This document shows positions 1-6,119 of a stretch of 14,087 bases of DNA, in pieces. This stretch comes from Candidatus Zipacnadia bacterium (GTDB lineage: Bacteria; Armatimonadota; Zipacnadia; Zipacnadales; Zipacnadaceae): the NCBI GenBank assembly GCA_029821215.1, contig JALGTV010000044.1, positions 1 through 14,087 of the forward strand, read 5' to 3'. Every line of letters begins with the position of its first letter. Positions within the stretch are counted from its first letter, which is position 1. Below the pieces are notes generated by a model. It was not told the origin of the DNA and did no database searches. It was given only the letters and a program-made list of their open reading frames with translations. The position numbers and the translations under genes are program-made.

Positions 1-1969
1 CGGCCAGCTTCTCGGCGGCATCCATGGCCCGGTAATACATCCAACTGTAAGCCAGCAAGGTGCAGTCAGTTCCCTCGCGAGCAACCTTGGCTACACCAAT
101 TGGCACTGTGTACTCCTCTTCAGGGACCTCGCCGCGTTCGGTGAGGGCATGCTGATGCTCAATGAAGATCACCGGGTTATCGTCGCGGATGGCCGACTTC
201 AGCAGGCCCTTGGCATCATAAGCGGTAGCCGGCACGACCACCTTCAGGCCCGGGAACATGGTCACTACCGCCTCCAGGCTTTGGGAGTGTTGGCCAGCAT
301 AGCCGCGCCCGCCGCCAATGCTGGTGCGAATGGTCAGGGGGATTTTGGCCTTGCCCCCGAACATATAGCGGGCTTTAGCGGCTTGATTGCCCACCTGGTC
401 CATAGCCATGAGAATAAAATCAATATACATTATCTCTACTACAGGCCGCATCCCCGCCATCGCCGCCCCTACACCGGTGCCGACGATGGCGGCCTCGGAT
501 ATGGCGGTGTTGAAAACGCGGTTCCGCCCGAATACCTCCAGCAGCCCCCGAGTGGCCCCGAAGGCGCCGCCATAGTCGGCCACGTCCTCCCCGTAGACAA
601 TAACGCGCCTATCGCGCAGCATCTCTTCGGTAAGGGCTTCGGCGATGGCGTGACGGAACAGTATTCGGCCCTGGCCATCGCGCCGTATCTTGGTGGGTTG
701 CTCGTCCAGTGCCTCGGGGGGCGTGGCCCATTGGGGATCAATCTCATCCGAAGTAGTATCAGCGAACAAGCCCTGATAGATCGTCTCCGGATCTGGATCA
801 GTGGCCTGGGCAGCAAAAAGGGTGGCTTGCTCAATGCGCTGAGCGACTGCCTGACGGTGCTCAGCCAGTTGCTGCTGGGTAGCGACTTCTGCCTGGAGAA
901 GCTGATTGCCAAAGGACTCAACGGGATCACGTTGTGCCCAGGCCTGCTCTTCTCGCTCGCTGCGGTATGTCTCCCGAGTATCCGACAGCGAGTGGCCCAT
1001 GTACCGGTAAGTCATACACTCCAGCAGCACTGGGCCTTCGCCGCGGCGGCACACTTCAGCCCCTCGGCTTACCGCGTCTCTGACCGCCAACACATCCATA
1101 CCGTTGACCACTTCAGCGTGCATATTCACGAGGTTATAGCCGGCCCCGCGGCGGGCCAGGCAATCAATACCAGTAACCTCGCCGGCCTGCTGGCCGGTCA
1201 TTCCGTACTGGTTATTCTCGATGAGGAAAATGACGGGAGTACCACGCTCAAACTGGGCCATAGTGGCGAAATTGTACGCCTCGTGGCAGATACCATTATT
1301 AGCAGCTCCATCACCTACCAGACAGACGACTATTCTTTGGTTGCCCAGCTTATCGCAAGCCATAGCGGCCCCGGTGGCGATGGCATAAGAGCCGCCGACA
1401 ATGGCATTGGCCCCCAGATGGCCGACATTGAAGTCAGCAATGTGCATGCCACCGCCCCGGCCGCGACAATAGCCCTCCTCCTTGCCAAAAAGCTCAGCCA
1501 TGGTGCGATTGAGATGTACCTGGATTGCCTGCTGGAGGAGTTGGTCATCCTCCTGGGCCTCGTCAGGGCCAATGAAGTCAGATAGCTGCTCCTCAGAGGC
1601 GCCCAGCAGAGCGTAGAAGCCTTTGGCAATGGAGTGGCCGTGGCCGCGGTGGGTGCTGGTGATGTGGTCATCGGGACGAATTGCTGACATCGTACCGGTC
1701 GCCACCGCCTCCTGACCCAGGGACAGGTGGGTAGCGCCGATGAACTTGTAGTCACTCAGCGGTTTGAACTTGCCCTGCTTCAGTCGGGCCACCATCTGCT
1801 CAAAATGGCGGATGTATAGTAAACAGTCGTAAAGGTTCAGCGCCTCTTCGGGGGTAAGGCCGGCCGCTAATTCGGCGGCCAAATCGCCGGTATAGACAAA
1901 CTTGGGTATCGGCGGGAAGGTAAGCTGGTCCGGCTGGAACTCCGGCAATACATCTATCTCTCGCGGCAT
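1..1969 (-). CDS. Fused alpha/beta E1 of a TPP-dependent 2-oxoacid dehydrogenase (3' end outside window)
   Basis: I translated the minus strand from ATG 1969 and followed an open frame of 656 codons to the window edge. The N-terminal E1-alpha domain (about residues 37-400) has HRGHGHSIAKG (107-117), the TPP/Mg2+ motif GDGAANNG (219-226) closed by ENNQYG (251-256), and the loop YMGHSLSD (323-330). After a charged linker, an E1-beta domain begins near residue 436 (RILFRHAIAEAL) and has YGEDVADYGG (459-468), with the conserved Glu at 461. In the family these chains form the decarboxylating E1 of pyruvate, acetoin or branched-chain dehydrogenase complexes; here they are one polypeptide. About 30 residues between the GHGHS motif and MAELFG (roughly 120-155) look longer than in ordinary PDH E1-alpha. 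An AAGGAG site 8 nt upstream supports the start. The substrate is unknown. An E2/E3 pair may lie beyond the left edge. Confidence 0.9.
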   Translation of the reverse strand, partial: MPREIDVLPEFQPDQLTFPPIPKFVYTGDLAAELAAGLTPEEALNLYDCLLYIRHFEQMVARLKQGKFKPLSDYKFIGATHLSLGQEAVATGTMSAIRPDDHITSTHRGHGHSIAKGFYALLGASEEQLSDFIGPDEAQEDDQLLQQAIQVHLNRTMAELFGKEEGYCRGRGGGMHIADFNVGHLGANAIVGGSYAIATGAAMACDKLGNQRIVVCLVGDGAANNGICHEAYNFATMAQFERGTPVIFLIENNQYGMTGQQAGEVTGIDCLARRGAGYNLVNMHAEVVNGMDVLAVRDAVSRGAEVCRRGEGPVLLECMTYRYMGHSLSDTRETYRSEREEQAWAQRDPVESFGNQLLQAEVATQQQLAEHRQAVAQRIEQATLFAAQATDPDPETIYQGLFADTTSDEIDPQWATPPEALDEQPTKIRRDGQGRILFRHAIAEALTEEMLRDRRVIVYGEDVADYGGAFGATRGLLEVFGRNRVFNTAISEAAIVGTGVGAAMAGMRPVVEIMYIDFILMAMDQVGNQAAKARYMFGGKAKIPLTIRTSIGGGRGYAGQHSQSLEAVVTMFPGLKVVVPATAYDAKGLLKSAIRDDNPVIFIEHQHALTERGEVPEEEYTVPIGVAKVAREGTDCTLLAYSWMYYRAMDAAEKLA

Positions 1970-1977
1970 CGCTCAAA

Positions 1978-1983
1978 CTCCTT
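1978..1983 (-). promoter_or_regulatory. Ribosome binding site of the fused E1 gene
   Basis: AAGGAG on the minus strand, 8 nt from ATG 1969. It fixes the start of the fused E1 gene and suggests independent initiation after the 73-bp gap from the DUF4432 gene. Confidence 0.75.
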
Positions 1984-1996
1984 CGGTAATAACGGG

Positions 1997-2020
1997 CAGC
2001 GGCAGTCAGTATCTCCGCTG
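1997..2020 (-). repeat. Hairpin between the DUF4432 and E1 genes
   Basis: A perfect 6-bp inverted repeat (CAGCGG at 1997-2002, CCGCTG at 2015-2020) with a 12-nt loop. No T-run follows it, so it is not a convincing intrinsic terminator. It could be an mRNA processing or attenuation stem between the two genes, or chance. Confidence 0.3.
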
Positions 2021-2042
2021 GCGCTATCGTCGTGATGGGTGG

Positions 2043-3146
2043 TTAGGTTAAGCCGTTGATAAGCTGTTCAATTTCATCTATTTCCTGTTGGTTGCTCAAG
2101 ACTCCAAATTCCAGATCATAGGTACGTTGTTGGCCGGGCGCTAGGCTTATCACCCGTCCTGCCTCCCGCTCGGCCGGCCGGGTATGGCCCGTGGCCGTGC
2201 ACGGCTCCATCCCAGTGACGTAGTGGTTTATCCCCGGCATCTTCCACTGCAGCATCCAGGGTAGTATTTCTATGTTAAACTTAATATACAGGCCCAGTCC
2301 CTGGTCATGGTTGAAGTGGCGGTTGGCAAAGGCAACATAAGTGGTGCCATCGGATTGGCCGGCCAGCCGGTGGCAGTAGACCATCTCCTCCTGGCCGGTC
2401 TGAGGAGCGGGAAACTGCCGCCACTGGTCCACAAATTGCTCGGCGAATTCATTATGAGGAATGACCTCGGCCGAGGGAATCAAATACTCGCCCCCTTCAT
2501 CAAGGAGCGGAAAACCCAGGTTAGCGTGGTAAAGCAGCATGTGATCCTGCTCAGCAAATCCTTCATTAGTTACCACGTCCTGGATCCATATTTTATTTTC
2601 GCCCAGCTTAGTAGAAATCTTGCGGTTGAGCACCAAATTAGGCCCGAATACCATGGCCTCCCGCATCTTAGCTTGGGCCCACATCACATAATCATCCCCC
2701 TGCCAGGCACCATCCACATAAAGATTCTCAGCCGGCACGTGCGAGATTCGGCCATGCAGACCCAACCCTTCTTCGGCCTCCATACCACCTTCCGGGTCTT
2801 GGTGGGGATGGCCAAACCATGTCAACCCACAGGTAACCAGCAGGCCGCCGGCAAAGCTGCGCAGCCAGCCAAAGCCGGGCGGTTCGAAATAACTGGGGTG
2901 GACTTCACCGATCGGTGAGCGCCAGCATAAGGATATTCCCTTATAATCAGCGCGAGAAATATCCAATGCCCGGTTAGCAACAGCAGTAAACGACAAGCCA
3001 CCGCCGGTGCGAAATAGCACTGCTTCACAGCCCTCCCGTTTGCCGCCCCTGAGACTCACCCGTTGGACCTCAGCCAGTTGGTCAATGTTGCCGATTTTTT
3101 CAAGCAACTGCTGTTTGGTGTACTGGCGCCCAAATACTTTTGCCAT
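2043..3146 (-). CDS. DUF4432 family protein (galactose-mutarotase/aldose-1-epimerase-like)
   Basis: A 367-residue protein with the usual length and layout of DUF4432, a beta-sandwich family in the galactose mutarotase-like superfamily. Visible family landmarks are VANRALDIS near residue 57, TCGLTWFG near 106, GLHGRISHVPAE near 129, YHANLGFPLLDEGG near 206 and a C-terminal region running from GMEPCTATGH to YDLEFGVL. Members are thought to bind or epimerise sugars or sugar acids; no specific activity can be read here. No signal peptide or membrane segment is visible, so it is probably cytoplasmic. ATG 3146 has GAAGGA 6 nt upstream (3153-3158). It lies 73 bp upstream of the fused E1 on the same strand, so the two are probably cotranscribed and may act on related sugar-derived substrates (inference). 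Confidence 0.85.
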   Translation of the reverse strand: MAKVFGRQYTKQQLLEKIGNIDQLAEVQRVSLRGGKREGCEAVLFRTGGGLSFTAVANRALDISRADYKGISLCWRSPIGEVHPSYFEPPGFGWLRSFAGGLLVTCGLTWFGHPHQDPEGGMEAEEGLGLHGRISHVPAENLYVDGAWQGDDYVMWAQAKMREAMVFGPNLVLNRKISTKLGENKIWIQDVVTNEGFAEQDHMLLYHANLGFPLLDEGGEYLIPSAEVIPHNEFAEQFVDQWRQFPAPQTGQEEMVYCHRLAGQSDGTTYVAFANRHFNHDQGLGLYIKFNIEILPWMLQWKMPGINHYVTGMEPCTATGHTRPAEREAGRVISLAPGQQRTYDLEFGVLSNQQEIDEIEQLINGLT

Positions 3147-3204
3147 AATCAGTCCTTCTTTCGTTCTGTTGAATGAACGTCACAATCCCTGACAACCGTC
3201 GGCT

Positions 3205-3215
3205 TATATATATTT
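3205..3215. promoter_or_regulatory. AT-rich core in the divergent intergenic region (possible promoter)
   Basis: The 171-bp gap between the divergent DUF4432 and thiamine-binding genes contains the alternating run TTATATATATT, a conspicuous AT-rich patch in GC-rich DNA. It can serve as a -10 region on either strand, but I find no well-spaced -35 box (CTGACA at 3189-3194 is too close for the plus strand). A short stem CCTGA/TCAGG (3240-3244 and 3270-3274) lies in the plus-strand leader. Confidence 0.3.
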
Positions 3216-3301
3216 CCTTGGTCATAGGAGTTTTCCTCCCCTGATTGCCAGAGGGATAAGCCAGCGGAGTCAGGAATATGAACTATGAAACTCGTTAACG
3301 G

Positions 3302-3308
3302 AAAGGAG
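3302..3308 (+). promoter_or_regulatory. Ribosome binding site deciding the start of the thiamine-binding gene
   Basis: AAAGGAG, 9 nt before ATG 3318. It rules in 3318 over the in-frame ATG at 3285, which has no such site and adds 11 residues not found in the family. Confidence 0.85.
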
Positions 3309-3317
3309 ATAAGTAGT

Positions 3318-3623
3318 ATGGCTTTGTTACAGATCACTGTGCTGCCCTTGGGTACCGGCACGCCCAGCGTAAGTAAGTTCATCGCCGAAGCCGTCACAGT
3401 AGCCGAGGACAGCGGGATTACCTACCAAATAACGCCGATGAGCACTTGTTTGGAAGGATCGCTGGCGGAAGTGGTCTCAGTAGCGGTGCGGATGCACGAG
3501 GCCTGTTTTGATGAGAATGTGCAGCGGGTGGTAACCGCAATAACCATTGACGACCGGCGCGACAAAGAGGCTACTCTGCACCACAAAGTAGCAGCGATCG
3601 AGGAGAACGTCGCTGAGCGTTAA
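3318..3623 (+). CDS. MTH1187/YkoF-like family thiamine-binding protein
   Basis: A 101-residue protein of the MTH1187 family (formerly DUF77), small ferredoxin-like-fold proteins that form oligomers and are annotated as thiamine-binding. Family landmarks are the N-terminal hydrophobic strand followed by PLGTGTPSVSKF, then YQITPMSTCLEG, VAVRMHEACF, VQRVVTAITIDDRRDK and the C-terminal helix KVAAIEENV. Length matches the family. It stands alone, divergent from the DUF4432 gene and the TPP-dependent E1, with no thiamine transport or biosynthesis gene in view. Its end is 24 bp from the end of a convergent gene. A role in buffering or sensing thiamine or a related ligand is inference from the family. 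Confidence 0.92.
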   Translation: MALLQITVLPLGTGTPSVSKFIAEAVTVAEDSGITYQITPMSTCLEGSLAEVVSVAVRMHEACFDENVQRVVTAITIDDRRDKEATLHHKVAAIEENVAER

Positions 3624-3647
3624 TCGGCTGCGCGCATTGCCAAGGTC

Positions 3648-4181
3648 CTAAGCTTCCCGTTCATCGGCATAGGAAGCTATGACATATTGTATGCCCTGCT
3701 TAAGTTCAGTGGTATTGATGCGCCCGCCTAAGAATTCGGCTTGGAGCAGTTTGTTAAGCTCGCCGAATAGCTGGCTACGACTCTTGCCCTCCTGAACCCA
3801 GGTATCAATCTGGTAGTGCAGGTGAGTAAGTCGGTGGGCGGGGATTTGGTTGATATAGTCCTGAATTACCGCACCCACCTGGCGTGGGTCATGGGTAGCT
3901 ACCTTCTCCCCGTCCTCGGGATGGAGGTAGGAGAACTCTCCCGCATTGTAATCATAGGTGACATTAATCTGTGCTGTTGAGCCGCCCGGGGTCTCATAAA
4001 TGACGGCAATGTTAGTGATAGCCTCCGAAGAACGGGACCAATGGGAACACTCGTAGCGCAGGTTTCCATATCCTATTCGCTGCTCTTGAGGCTCGGTGTA
4101 ACGTTTGACAATCTCGTCAAGGCGGTTGGTCAACCACTCTAAGGGTGTTAACTGCTCCTGGGTAGCTTTTGCTTTTTCCAT
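3648..4181 (-). CDS. Hypothetical protein, 177 residues
   Basis: I do not recognise this protein. It is soluble, with no signal peptide or membrane segment. The N-terminal part (about 1-105) looks alpha/beta: a helix PLEWLTNRLDEIVKRY followed by strand-like stretches (LRYECSHWS, ITNIAVIYET, AQINVTYDYNAGEFSYL). The C-terminal part (about 105-177) is mostly helical and ends in QYVIASYADEREA. ATG 4181 is preferred: the frame extends to TTG 4229, but the better promoter (-35 at 4224-4229, -10 at 4201-4206) would lie inside that extension. A GTG at 4196 is a minor alternative. No strong Shine-Dalgarno is visible. The gene converges on the thiamine-binding gene and is divergent from dinB. Codon use resembles its neighbours. 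Confidence 0.75.
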   Translation of the reverse strand: MEKAKATQEQLTPLEWLTNRLDEIVKRYTEPQEQRIGYGNLRYECSHWSRSSEAITNIAVIYETPGGSTAQINVTYDYNAGEFSYLHPEDGEKVATHDPRQVGAVIQDYINQIPAHRLTHLHYQIDTWVQEGKSRSQLFGELNKLLQAEFLGGRINTTELKQGIQYVIASYADEREA

Positions 4182-4200
4182 AATAAAGTCACTCACTATT

Positions 4201-4229
4201 AGTGTACCACAGTTTGCCCTCGGAAGCAA
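4201..4229 (-). promoter_or_regulatory. Sigma70-like promoter for the hypothetical gene (proximal)
   Basis: Minus-strand TTGCTT (4224-4229), a 17-bp spacer and TACACT (4201-4206). A transcript would start near 4194, giving a very short leader before ATG 4181. Confidence 0.5.
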
Positions 4230-4301
4230 CTATGCTGGATCGGGCTCTGTTGCCCAACTGGCAACCATAAAGGATTTGCCGAGGCGAGCAGCGAAACTTT
4301 T

Positions 4302-4329
4302 ATTATATTGGGCATCGGTCCAATTTGAA
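4302..4329 (-). promoter_or_regulatory. Sigma70-like promoter with consensus -10 (distal)
   Basis: Minus-strand TTCAAA (4324-4329), a 16-bp spacer and a perfect TATAAT (4302-4307). Transcription would start near 4295 and give the hypothetical gene a leader of about 115 nt that contains the GTTGCC/GGCAAC hairpin. Confidence 0.5.
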
Positions 4330-4404
4330 CAGATAGTGCATTGATACCTGCCAAGGAAGTTGCCCGGGCGGGGCAGATCAAAGACCTTTAGATTCTGCGG
4401 AATG

Positions 4405-4436
4405 CTCCCCACTGCTACTGGGAGACTCAGTGGGAG
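4405..4436 (+). repeat. Hairpin cluster before dinB with alternative pairings
   Basis: CTCCCCACTG (4405-4414) can pair with CAGTGGGAG (4428-4436), giving 9 bp with one bulged C and a 13-nt loop. The same left arm CTCCC (4405-4409) can instead pair with GGGAG (4420-4424). The two pairings exclude each other. No T-run follows. Confidence 0.4.
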
Positions 4437-4531
4437 GAGGAAGTCTTCTCGCTAAGCTGGAGTGGTCGGTAGAGTATTTGTAACTCTGGCCGGTGCCTTT
4501 TTGTGGTCAGCTTAGTAGGCGGGTGAGAGTG

Positions 4532-5686
4532 GTGGCTCGACAAATTATCCATATAGATATGGATGCTTTCTTCGCGGCTATTGAGCAGCGGGATAATCCT
4601 CAGTTGCGGGGCAAGCCGGTAATAGTGGGCGGCGATCCTGACGGGCGAGGAGTAGTTTCGTCTGCTTCTTATGAAGCGCGGCAATATGGGGTAAAGTCAG
4701 CGATGCCGTGTGGCCAGGCCCGCCGACGGTGCCCACCGGCGGTCTTTCTGCGGGTGAATATGGACAAGTATAAGCAGGTGTCTGCTCAGGTAATGCAAAT
4801 CCTGGGCGAGTACACGCCGCTGGTGGAGCAGGTCTCGGTGGATGAAGCCTTTTTAGATGTTACCGGTTCGCGCCAGCTATTTGGGACCGCTGAGCAGATT
4901 GCCACGGAAATCCGCTGGCGCATAAAGCAGCAGGTGGAGCTGAATGCGTCGGTGGGAGTGGCGCCTAACAAGTTTGTGGCTAAAATGGCTTCAGAAAAAG
5001 CCAAGCCGGATGGTTTGGTGGTCATTGAGGCCGAAGAAGTAGAAGACTTTCTGGGTGACCTGCCAGTGACCCAGCTTTGGGGAGTGGGGGGCAGTACAGC
5101 CAGGCGGCTCCACAAGTTGGGGATTGACACAGTAGGGCAATTGCGGCAGTATCCTCAGGAGATGCTGGTGGAGCACTTCGGCAAGCAAGGTCGGCACTTG
5201 TATCGGCTGGCCCGGGGCCAGGATGACAGCCCGGTTCAGCCGGAGGGCGAGCGCAAGTCAGTTAGTCATGAGACTACCTTTGCCCAGGATACTGCTGATC
5301 CGGAGGTATTGCGAGCTACCTTGCTGGAGCTGTCCGAGCAGGTAGGGCGACGGCTACGGGCCCATAATTTGCTGGGACGTACCATAACCCTCAAGCTGCG
5401 TTTTGCTGACTTCACCACCATTACCCGCAGCGAGACTCGAGCCGAGCCGATGGCCGCCGATGAGCAGATATACACGACGGCAGCGAGTCTACTGGAGAAG
5501 ATAAAGCTGGGCAGGCGAAAGGTACGATTGATTGGGGTGGGGGTAGGCAATTTCGGGCAGAGTGGTCAACTCAGCCTGTGGGACACCTCTGATGGCAAAC
5601 GCCCACCAGTAGACCAATCAATTGACGAGTTGCGAGAGCGCTTCGGCCCTGATAGCATCAAGCGCGCCCGCTTGATAGACGAGTGA
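4532..5686 (+). CDS. dinB: DNA polymerase IV (Y-family, DinB)
   Basis: Translesion DNA polymerase; 384 residues from GTG 4532, a usual length. The start was chosen because it gives MARQIIHIDMDAFF, the standard family N-terminus; GTG 4529 and 4493 are in-frame alternatives and no strong Shine-Dalgarno decides between them. The palm has catalytic D9 in HIDMDAFF and D104/E105 in SVDEAF. The steric-gate aromatic is F13 and the fingers motif YEAR is at 47-50. A helix-hairpin-helix region (LWGVGGSTARRLHKLGI) is near 182-198, followed by the little-finger domain (about 240-340). A sliding-clamp-binding motif QLSLW lies at 346-350, followed by a conserved tail of the form QSIDELRERFGPDSIKRA, common in Bacillota-type Pol IV. 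It is a single gene with no visible SOS box, flanked by gene-free DNA on both sides. Confidence 0.97.
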   Translation: MARQIIHIDMDAFFAAIEQRDNPQLRGKPVIVGGDPDGRGVVSSASYEARQYGVKSAMPCGQARRRCPPAVFLRVNMDKYKQVSAQVMQILGEYTPLVEQVSVDEAFLDVTGSRQLFGTAEQIATEIRWRIKQQVELNASVGVAPNKFVAKMASEKAKPDGLVVIEAEEVEDFLGDLPVTQLWGVGGSTARRLHKLGIDTVGQLRQYPQEMLVEHFGKQGRHLYRLARGQDDSPVQPEGERKSVSHETTFAQDTADPEVLRATLLELSEQVGRRLRAHNLLGRTITLKLRFADFTTITRSETRAEPMAADEQIYTTAASLLEKIKLGRRKVRLIGVGVGNFGQSGQLSLWDTSDGKRPPVDQSIDELRERFGPDSIKRARLIDE

Positions 5687-5695
5687 ATTCATGTC

Positions 5696-5735
5696 GGGGC
5701 ATCCTTCGGCAAGCTCAGGACAGAGAGGATGCCCT
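5696..5735 (+). repeat. 40-nt palindromic repeat, copy 1
   Basis: Arms GGGCATCC (5697-5704) and GGATGCCC (5727-5734) enclose a 22-nt loop beginning TTCGGCAAGCTCAGGACAG. It starts 10 nt after the dinB stop, so it could also stop or stabilise the dinB transcript, although no T-run follows. A diverged copy lies at 5921-5960 (33 of 40 positions identical by eye). Confidence 0.75.
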
Positions 5736-5757
5736 CTGAATGTTGTTTATCGCGTAG

Positions 5758-5815
5758 GCGGGGTTCTCTCCTTCGGCATGCTCAGGACGGTGAGCTTGCC
5801 GAACCGCAACCCCGC
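5758..5815 (+). repeat. Nested inverted repeat with two opposed copies of the same core
   Basis: Outer arms GCGGGGTT (5758-5765) and AACCCCGC (5808-5815) are perfect 8-bp complements. Inside, TTCGGCATGCTC (5772-5783) pairs with GAGCTTGCCGAA (5792-5803) with one mismatch and an 8-nt loop. The inner arms are the same core as in the 40-nt element, once in each orientation. Confidence 0.7.
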
Positions 5816-5823
5816 TGGGATTG

Positions 5824-5844
5824 GCGCAGGTTGAGAACCTGCGC
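5824..5844 (+). repeat. Perfect short hairpin
   Basis: GCGCAGGTT, a 3-nt loop GAG, then AACCTGCGC: a perfect 9-bp stem. It lies directly after the nested repeat. Confidence 0.65.
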
Positions 5845-5865
5845 TACGCGGGAGGGGGGACTTGT

Positions 5866-5902
5866 CCGCCGAAGCTGCTTTAGCAGCGAAGGTGGAAGGC
5901 GG
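5866..5902 (+). repeat. Inverted repeat around GCTGC-TTTA-GCAGC
   Basis: A 5-bp stem GCTGC/GCAGC with loop TTTA (5874-5887) is flanked by CCGCC (5866-5870), which can pair with GGTGG (5891-5895, one G-U pair) or GGCGG (5898-5902). It belongs to the same repeat cluster. Confidence 0.5.
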
Positions 5903-5920
5903 GCTTTAGCAACGGCAATC

Positions 5921-5960
5921 GGGGCACCCTTCAGCAAGCTCATGGCAGGGCGGATGCCCC
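5921..5960 (+). repeat. 40-nt palindromic repeat, copy 2
   Basis: Arms GGGGCACCC and GGATGCCCC flank a loop beginning TTCAGCAAGCTCATGGCAG. Seven substitutions separate it from the copy at 5696-5735. Eight of nine arm positions still pair. Confidence 0.7.
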
Positions 5961-6041
5961 TCGCACAGGTCCTGGAGCAGTCTCTGAATAGTAGCTCTAT
6001 CTCTGCGGTAGCCCCCTATCCGCCAGCTACCGAGGAACACC

Positions 6042-6083
6042 GGCAACTGAACGGTTGCCAACTCCCCTCATTTATGATAAAAC
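6042..6083 (+). promoter_or_regulatory. Possible promoter and overlapping operator-like repeat for the hisC operon
   Basis: TTGCCA (6055-6060), a 17-bp spacer and TAAAAC (6078-6083) form a moderate sigma70-like promoter about 30 nt before GTG 6120. An inverted repeat GGCAAC (6042-6047)/GTTGCC (6054-6059) overlaps the -35 box and could be an operator. Both calls rest on pattern only. Confidence 0.35.
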
Positions 6084-6119
6084 TATTAGTGCTTTTCAGG
6101 GGCGCATTAGGACGAGGAT

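Larger units (their letters stand above)
4182..4531. other. Gene-free region upstream of dinB with promoters and hairpins
   Basis: About 350 bp without a convincing gene. The left part holds two minus-strand promoters and a GTTGCC/GGCAAC hairpin (4249-4254 and 4260-4265, 5-nt loop) in the leader of the hypothetical gene. The right part (about 4349-4436) holds several short inverted repeats that overlap one another. I see no tRNA or known riboswitch. No good plus-strand promoter or LexA-type box for dinB stands out. Confidence 0.5.
5687..6119. other. Gene-free region with a cluster of inverted repeats between dinB and hisC
   Basis: About 430 bp. The first 270 bp are almost wholly palindromic elements sharing the core TTCGGCAAGCTCA, listed separately. 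The rest (about 5961-6119) has no gene and ends in the likely hisC promoter and ribosome site. A plus-strand frame at 5729-6175 translates the repeats themselves, resembles no protein and overlaps hisC, so it is not called. Confidence 0.7.

Noticed and set aside
149..1585. A 478-codon plus-strand open frame.
   Set aside because: It is antisense to the fused E1, whose frame carries clear TPP and E1 motifs. The plus-strand translation has no recognisable domain and arises from codon bias.
3235..3280. Resemblance of the thiamine-binding gene leader to the 3' half of a TPP riboswitch (CCTGAT ... GATAAGCCAGCGGAG).
   Set aside because: The CUGAGA half and the paired P2/P3 arms are absent upstream and the spacing differs from the consensus. 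A covariance search with the TPP riboswitch model would settle it; a hit would overturn this rejection.
4362..4369. Palindrome GCCCGGGC.
   Set aside because: An isolated 8-bp GC palindrome is expected by chance in DNA of this composition.
4230..4412. A 60-codon minus-strand frame containing a CxxC pair (CTIC).
   Set aside because: No family resemblance, no ribosome site, and it runs across the consensus minus-strand promoter. Two cysteines alone do not support a zinc-ribbon protein.
4240..4531. Search for a LexA/SOS operator before dinB.
   Set aside because: GAAC at 4327-4330 has no GTTC partner at the right spacing, and no CTGT-N8-ACAG site was found.
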